From an uncultured Aliarcobacter sp. (GTDB lineage: Bacteria > Campylobacterota > Campylobacteria > Campylobacterales > Arcobacteraceae): a stretch of DNA of 10,513 nt. Of the stretch, positions 7,197 through 10,513 are shown piece after piece (the first letter of the stretch is position 1; each line of letters begins with the position of its first letter). The notes beneath the pieces were generated by a model, which saw nothing but the letters and a program-made list of their open reading frames with translations, was not told the origin of the DNA and ran no database searches. Where the stretch lies: the NCBI GenBank assembly GCA_947629065.1, contig CANRCH010000052.1, positions 1 through 10,513 on the forward strand, read 5' to 3'. The translations under genes and the position numbers were made by a program.

Positions 7197-7705
7197 TGAA
7201 AGTTTTAATCATAAACACAGGTGGAACTTTTAACAAAGAGTATAATCCACTAAATGGAAATCTTGAAGTAAGAAAAGATTCAAAAGCATTAGAAGAGTTT
7301 CTCTTCTTTTGTTACAACTTAAAATATGAGATAAAAAATATAATCTCAAAAGATAGCCTTGAAATGACGCAAGATGATAGAAAAACTATTTTAAACATTA
7401 TTAAAAATACAAAATATAGAAATATTATTGTAATTCATGGAACTGATACTATGGATTTAAGTGCTGATTTTATTTCAAATTATTTACTAAAAGCTTCAAA
7501 AAATCTTAAAAAAAGAGTAATTTTTACAGGTGCAATGCTTCCTGTTTCTATAAATAAGATTGAAGCAAATATAAACTTCTCAAATGCTATTGGTTTTTTA
7601 AATGCAAAACCAAAAAGTGGAGTATATATATCTATGCACGCAAGTGTAAAAAACTATAAAAAACTTATAAAAAATAGAAGTTTAGGGCAGTTTATGAAGA
7701 TTTAA
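7196..7705 (+). CDS. Single-domain asparaginase-like protein (N-terminal asparaginase domain only)
   Basis: At 169 aa this is about half the length of type I/II L-asparaginases (about 330 aa) and matches only their N-terminal domain. Active-site landmarks are kept: the nucleophile T8 in NTGGTF (T12 in E. coli AnsB), SKDS at 51-54, T83-D84 in HGTDTM (T89-D90), TGAMLP at 111-116 and K159, which aligns with K162. The C-terminal domain, which gives a substrate-binding Glu in full-length enzymes, is absent, and no remnant follows because the next gene ends 3 bases away on the other strand. The ATG overlaps the aspA stop by one base, and no good Shine-Dalgarno precedes it, so translation is probably coupled. 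It likely hydrolyses asparagine or a related amide to feed AspA, but activity is unproven. Short proteins of this kind are, as far as I recall, annotated in other Campylobacterota, so it need not be a pseudogene. Confidence 0.75.
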   Translation: MKVLIINTGGTFNKEYNPLNGNLEVRKDSKALEEFLFFCYNLKYEIKNIISKDSLEMTQDDRKTILNIIKNTKYRNIIVIHGTDTMDLSADFISNYLLKASKNLKKRVIFTGAMLPVSINKIEANINFSNAIGFLNAKPKSGVYISMHASVKNYKKLIKNRSLGQFMKI

Positions 7706-7708
7706 ATA

Positions 7709-8995
7709 TTATTTAATCTCCAAATCTTTATTATAAACTACAACCTGATTTCTTCCATTGTCTTTTGCTTTATATAGTGCTTTATCTACATTTTGAAGTA
7801 AATCATCTAATGTTGATTCACTATTAGATTCAACAACTCCTAAAGATATAGTAACTCTTGGAACTTCTTTAAAATCATGTTTTTCCACATCAATTTTTAT
7901 TCTATTTGCGATTACTGTTGCAAATTCTAAAGCAGTATTTGGAAGTAAAATTATAAACTCTTCTCCTCCAATTCTTGCAAAGACATCATAATCTCTTAAT
8001 CTTTTTTCAATAACTCTACAAACTTCAAATAATACAAAGTCACCTATAATATGCCCATAAGTGTCATTTATCTTTTTAAAGTGGTCTAAATCAAACATAA
8101 TTAATGAAAATTTTCTATTTTTCTGTTTTTCTGCTTTTTTAAAGAAAGCATATCTATTATATATTTGTGTTAAATCATCTATGAAAGCCAGATTTTGCAT
8201 CTTATTAAACTCATTTTCCAGCTCTTTTGTCCTATTTTCTACTTTCTTATTTAGGTTTTTATTAAACTCTTTTAATTGATTACTCTTTTTCTTTAGAGAA
8301 CTATTTCTTTTTTCAAACGCAGTTAAAAGTCTATTTGCAATATATTTTGCAATAAATATTGATAAAACTATTAATAAACCAGCTATTAAAATAGCACTTG
8401 ATAATCTTTTTTGATATTGGTTTTCAAGAATCTGTTTTTGTTCTTTCGCATTTTGCTCAATACTACTTGGGTAAAACCCACTACCTATAACTAAATTTGT
8501 ATTTGGAATATTTACAATATATGATATTTTATCTTCAAACTTTTTTGTTTTTGGATTTTGCCAAATATATTTTATAAAACTAGACTCTTTTGCCTCATCT
8601 AATATTATTTTAGCAGCATCTTTGAAATAGTGATTATCATCACTAAATATATTTGAACCTTCTAGTCCTTCTAGTGCAGTGTGAATTATAACTCTTCCTG
8701 ATTTATCAAATATAAAGTAGTAATCATCTGTTTTACTATTTATATTTTTAAATAGCTCAAGATAGTTGTCATTATGTAGTTTTTGTTGATACTCAATTAT
8801 CTCTAAAGCAAGATTTGCATTTCTTACTAGATTGTTTTTTTCACTTTGAATTATAAAATCTGTAGTACTTTTGTAGTTGTCACTCAAACTTTGATTATAG
8901 TTTAAAATTTGCATAAAAAATATTAACACTATTATTAATGGCAAAACTACCATAGGAGAATATCTTATAATATTAAGTAAATTTCTCTCATTCAT
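7709..8995 (-). CDS. Membrane diguanylate cyclase with periplasmic Cache-type sensor domain
   Basis: The 428-aa product has TM1 (about 14-31), a periplasmic region (about 35-195), TM2 (about 199-217), a Lys/Glu-rich coiled coil (about 220-268) and a GGDEF domain (270-425). The sensor resembles a single Cache (sCache_2) domain: DYYFIFDKSGRVIIHTALEGLEGSN, then FIKYIWQNP and the closing LVIGSGFY strand. The cyclase domain has DDLTQIYNR, FDLDHFKKINDTYGH, an intact GGEEF (343-347) and an RxxD inhibitory site (R334-D337) five residues before it. It should make c-di-GMP in response to a small periplasmic ligand, with product feedback; the ligand is unknown. A TAG lies directly before the ATG in frame, fixing the start. 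AAGGGG (9002-9007) is six bases upstream and lies in a stem. It converges on the asparaginase gene with only three bases between stops. Confidence 0.92.
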   Translation of the reverse strand: MNERNLLNIIRYSPMVVLPLIIVLIFFMQILNYNQSLSDNYKSTTDFIIQSEKNNLVRNANLALEIIEYQQKLHNDNYLELFKNINSKTDDYYFIFDKSGRVIIHTALEGLEGSNIFSDDNHYFKDAAKIILDEAKESSFIKYIWQNPKTKKFEDKISYIVNIPNTNLVIGSGFYPSSIEQNAKEQKQILENQYQKRLSSAILIAGLLIVLSIFIAKYIANRLLTAFEKRNSSLKKKSNQLKEFNKNLNKKVENRTKELENEFNKMQNLAFIDDLTQIYNRYAFFKKAEKQKNRKFSLIMFDLDHFKKINDTYGHIIGDFVLFEVCRVIEKRLRDYDVFARIGGEEFIILLPNTALEFATVIANRIKIDVEKHDFKEVPRVTISLGVVESNSESTLDDLLQNVDKALYKAKDNGRNQVVVYNKDLEIK

Positions 8996-9055
8996 CTAAC
9001 ACCCCTTGTTATGTAGATTAAATATATTATCTAATAATGTTTATAAAGAGGTGTT
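8996..9055 (-). promoter_or_regulatory. Structured leader that can mask the diguanylate cyclase Shine-Dalgarno
   Basis: On the minus-strand RNA, AACACCUCUU (9055 down to 9046) pairs over ten bases, with one U-G, to AAGGGGUGUU (9007 down to 8998). The second arm contains the whole Shine-Dalgarno and ends two bases before the ATG. The first arm resembles the 16S anti-Shine-Dalgarno tail. The 38-base interval holds an imperfect 20-bp palindrome (9014-9033, TAGAT/ATCTA ends) that could fold inside the loop. This could act as an RNA switch or thermometer-like element. It is too small to be a known c-di-GMP riboswitch. Confidence 0.45.
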
Positions 9056-9067
9056 TAAAATAACATT

Positions 9068-9325
9068 TTACTTGTCGATAGATTCCCTAATTGTAACACT
9101 TTTAGAAGTTTTTTTTGGTTGATATAACAGATGGTGCCAAAGTGCAAATCCACAAAAAGCAACACCAGCTACCACGTGAGTATTTTTTGCGAATTTATTT
9201 TTCATAAACATAGAAGTTACAACAGTTGCACCAAGTGTTGCAGTCATTCCTATCTTTGCAACTTCTCTTTGAAGTTCTAAATCAAACAGCTTTTCTTCTT
9301 TCATCTCTTTTTTTTCTTCTTTCAT
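9068..9325 (-). CDS. Small two-helix membrane protein of unknown function
   Basis: I do not recognise this 85-aa protein. Residues 1-24 are charged (Lys/Glu). They are followed by two hydrophobic segments: about 25-41 (IGMTATLGATVVTSMFM) and about 50-68, which carries H50, C58, H64 and H65. H50 and H64 are 14 residues apart, a spacing seen in haem-binding helices of b-type cytochromes. The tail is basic. The first codons are a 21-base near-tandem repeat (ATGAAAGAAGAAAA at 9325-9312 and again at 9304-9291), so M1 or M8 could be the start. Neither has a strong Shine-Dalgarno. The start region overlaps the 40-aa ORF in another frame, suggesting coupling or an unjoined single gene. The neighbouring ATPase and Fur box hint at metal homeostasis. 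Confidence 0.65.
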   Translation of the reverse strand: MKEEKKEMKEEKLFDLELQREVAKIGMTATLGATVVTSMFMKNKFAKNTHVVAGVAFCGFALWHHLLYQPKKTSKSVTIRESIDK

Positions 9326-9404
9326 AAGTCTTCATACTTTTATTTACTGTTTTAACTGTTAAAACACCTGTAATAATTGTTGCTAATGGTAATAAAAACG
9401 GCAT
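9282..9404 (-). CDS. 40-aa small ORF: one membrane helix with a basic tail
   Basis: The ATG at 9404-9402 follows a clear AAGGA (9417-9413) by eight bases, and the frame runs to TGA at 9284-9282. The product starts MPFLLPLATIITGVLTVKTV, a likely transmembrane helix or signal anchor, and ends in a strongly basic segment (ERRKKRDERRK). The strong Shine-Dalgarno, hydrophobic start and a Fur box just upstream argue that it is translated. Its last 44 bases overlap the 85-aa gene, whose frame it would join if one base of the A8 tract (9308-9315) were skipped or absent. So it may be the true N-terminus of that protein rather than a separate peptide. I recognise no family. Confidence 0.55.
   Translation of the reverse strand: MPFLLPLATIITGVLTVKTVNKSMKTYERRKKRDERRKAV
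9308..9315 (-). repeat. A8 homopolymer tract in the coding strand
   Basis: Eight adenines (T8 on the plus strand) lie where the 40-aa ORF and the 85-aa gene overlap. Loss or skipping of one A merges them into one reading frame of about 111 codons. Such a tract is prone to replication or transcriptional slippage and also to sequencing error. Confidence 0.7.
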
Positions 9405-9418
9405 AAGAAAAATCCTTT

Positions 9419-9433
9419 TGATAATAATTATCA
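9419..9433. promoter_or_regulatory. Perfect 7-1-7 Fur box
   Basis: TGATAAT-A-ATTATCA is a perfect 15-base palindrome identical to the 7-1-7 Fur consensus TGATAATnATTATCA and close to the boxes known in Campylobacter and Helicobacter. It lies 14 bases before the 40-aa ORF ATG, and its right edge overlaps a candidate -10. Iron-loaded Fur bound here should block transcription of the small membrane protein genes, so they would be induced under iron limitation. Confidence 0.75.
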
Positions 9434-9461
9434 GAATATTAACTAAGATATTCTTAATCAA
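9433..9461 (-). promoter_or_regulatory. Candidate promoter for the 40-aa/85-aa genes
   Basis: On the minus strand TTGATT (9461-9456) is followed after 17 bases by TATTCT (9438-9433), placing the start near 9426 in the centre of the Fur box. That gives a short leader with a well-placed Shine-Dalgarno. The -10 is a weak match. An AGAATAT/ATATTCT inverted repeat (9433-9439 with 9448-9454) lies in the spacer. No T-tract follows it, so no obvious terminator separates the upstream ATPase gene. Confidence 0.4.
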
Positions 9462-9464
9462 AAC

Positions 9465-9479
9465 TGATAACTATTATTG
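9465..9479. promoter_or_regulatory. Possible second, weaker Fur-like site
   Basis: TGATAAC-T-ATTATTG matches the 7-1-7 Fur consensus at 11 of 14 positions. It lies 31 bases from the perfect box, between the ATPase stop and the candidate -35. In sequence this AT-rich a partial match can arise by chance, so it is only a possible auxiliary site. Confidence 0.25.
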
Positions 9480-9483
9480 AAAT

Positions 9484-10513
9484 CTAATTTCTTTTAGTTT
9501 TTACACCTTTTATTGAGTTAAATAGTAACCCAATTGTTGTACCATTATGCAAAATAGCTGTTGTTATTGGTGAAAATAGTCCAAATGTTGCACCTGCAAG
9601 TATTGCACTATTTATTCCAACTGTTGCATTAAAGTTTGTATTAATTAAACTCATAGTTTTATCTGCATACTCTTTTGCTTCTACAACAGCTTCAATATCA
9701 TCTTTTAAAAGGCTAATATCAGCAGTTGCTTTTGCAATATCAGCACCTTTACTCATTGAAATTCCAACACTAGCACTTATTAGTGCTGGTGCATCATTTA
9801 TTCCATCTCCAACAAATGCAACTTTTTTCCCACTATCCATAAGCTCTTTTACAATAGTTGCTTTATCGTGTGGTAAAAGTTCAGCTCTTACATCATCAAT
9901 TCCAAGTTCAAGTGCAACTTTTTGTGCTTTCTCTTCAATATCACCTGTAAGCATTACAATATTTTTAATTCCAAGCTCTCTTAATCTTTTTATAGCTTTT
10001 TTTGTATTAGCTCTTAACTCATCAGATAGCCCAATAGTTCCAAGAAGTTTCCCATCATAACCAACATAAAGTAGGGTATCACTTTTACTTAAAGACTCTT
10101 CAATCTCATCTTTGTACATTGAAAAATCTATTTTTTCATCATCTTCTAAAAAGTGTCTACTTCCAATTACAACTGATTTTCCTTTAATCTCTGTTTTTAC
10201 ACCGTGTGCCACTATAAACTCAACTTCTTCGTGGTGAATATGTACAAATCCACGCTCTTTTGCAGCTTTTACAACAGCTTCTGCAACAGGGTGGAAATAG
10301 TGTTCTTCAGCTGAAGCTGTAAGATTTAATAAATCTTCATCGCTCCATTTTTTATCATAAGAATCAACACTAATAACTTCAAGCTCTCCACTTGTAAGAG
10401 TTCCTGTTTTATCAAATACAAATGTATCAACATTTGATAAAGCTTCAATAGATTTTGCACCTTTTATCATAATTCCACTATGCCCAGCTTTTGAAATAGT
10501 TGATTTAAAAGCA
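9484..10513 (-). CDS. P1B-type heavy-metal-transporting ATPase, C-terminal part (5' end beyond window)
   Basis: The frame stays open from the right edge; an internal Met at 10470 is not the start, because in-frame residues such as KAGHSGIMIKGAKSIEAL continue upstream as in full-length P1B pumps. About 342 codons are present. They hold the phosphorylation motif DKTGTLT (10393-10413), the N-domain HP pair (EEHYFHPVAEAV), MLTGD and GDGINDAPA of the P domain, then the last two membrane helices. The final helix has HNGTT (9535-9549), not the MSxSS of Cu pumps or DxGTS of Zn/Cd pumps, so the substrate is unclear. The N-terminal metal-binding domain and the CPC-type motif of the sixth helix are outside the window. 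The gene ends in TAG at 9486-9484, 80 bases before the 40-aa ORF start codon. Confidence 0.93.
   Translation of the reverse strand, partial: AFKSTISKAGHSGIMIKGAKSIEALSNVDTFVFDKTGTLTSGELEVISVDSYDKKWSDEDLLNLTASAEEHYFHPVAEAVVKAAKERGFVHIHHEEVEFIVAHGVKTEIKGKSVVIGSRHFLEDDEKIDFSMYKDEIEESLSKSDTLLYVGYDGKLLGTIGLSDELRANTKKAIKRLRELGIKNIVMLTGDIEEKAQKVALELGIDDVRAELLPHDKATIVKELMDSGKKVAFVGDGINDAPALISASVGISMSKGADIAKATADISLLKDDIEAVVEAKEYADKTMSLINTNFNATVGINSAILAGATFGLFSPITTAILHNGTTIGLLFNSIKGVKTKRN

Noticed and set aside
7196-7705. Asparaginase as a frameshifted pseudogene
   Set aside because: No C-terminal domain coding is visible in any frame downstream because the cyclase gene occupies that DNA. All N-terminal active-site residues are intact, so a genuine short form is more likely.
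8061-8279. 72-codon plus-strand ORF inside the diguanylate cyclase gene
   Set aside because: Phe/Ser-rich shadow of the Lys-rich coiled coil on the other strand; no ribosome site.
8996-9067. c-di-GMP riboswitch upstream of the diguanylate cyclase
   Set aside because: The region is only 72 bases, A/T-rich, and lacks the conserved GEMM stems and tetraloop. A simple SD-masking stem explains it better.
10468-10470. Met codon as the start of the P-type ATPase
   Set aside because: Upstream codons continue in frame with family-typical sequence to the window edge, and the protein would lack most membrane helices.

Overview
The window is strongly AT-rich bacterial DNA. Its gene order and protein sequences point to Campylobacterota, most likely the Arcobacter group. 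This assignment is an inference from the order tolA-tolB-pal-cpoB-slyD-fabD-mtnN, which matches the C. jejuni order as I recall it, and from the low-GC codon use. I could not run a database search.

Layout, left to right. Positions 1-3976 (+) carry the Tol-Pal envelope cluster: the 3' end of a TolA/TonB-like energy transducer, tolB, a strong terminator, then pal, cpoB (ybgF) and slyD. After a terminator and a second stem-loop come fabD and mtnN (5028-5729, overlapping fabD by 8 bases). Positions 5793-7705 (+) hold aspA and, in a 1-base stop/start overlap, a short single-domain asparaginase; together they could turn asparagine into aspartate and then fumarate. From 7709 to the right edge everything is on the minus strand: a membrane diguanylate cyclase with a periplasmic Cache-type sensor, an 85-aa membrane protein of unknown function, a 40-aa small ORF overlapping its start, and the C-terminal third or more of a P1B-type heavy-metal ATPase that runs off the edge.

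The most interesting part is 8996-9483. A perfect 7-1-7 Fur box (TGATAAT-A-ATTATCA, 9419-9433) sits over the likely -10/+1 region in front of the 40-aa ORF, which has a good Shine-Dalgarno. That ORF and the 85-aa gene lie in frames that a single +1 shift at an A8 tract would join into one protein of about 111 aa. So this is either an overlapping pair of small iron-regulated membrane proteins or one gene broken or switched at a homopolymer. The 85-aa protein has histidines 14 residues apart in a predicted helix. Just downstream, the diguanylate cyclase Shine-Dalgarno is fully paired with an upstream anti-SD-like arm in a 10-bp stem. The aspA Shine-Dalgarno also falls in a perfect 8-bp dyad.

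The rest is ordinary core-genome sequence. No tRNA, rRNA, insertion sequence or CRISPR array was seen, and no gene-free stretch exceeds about 155 bases.
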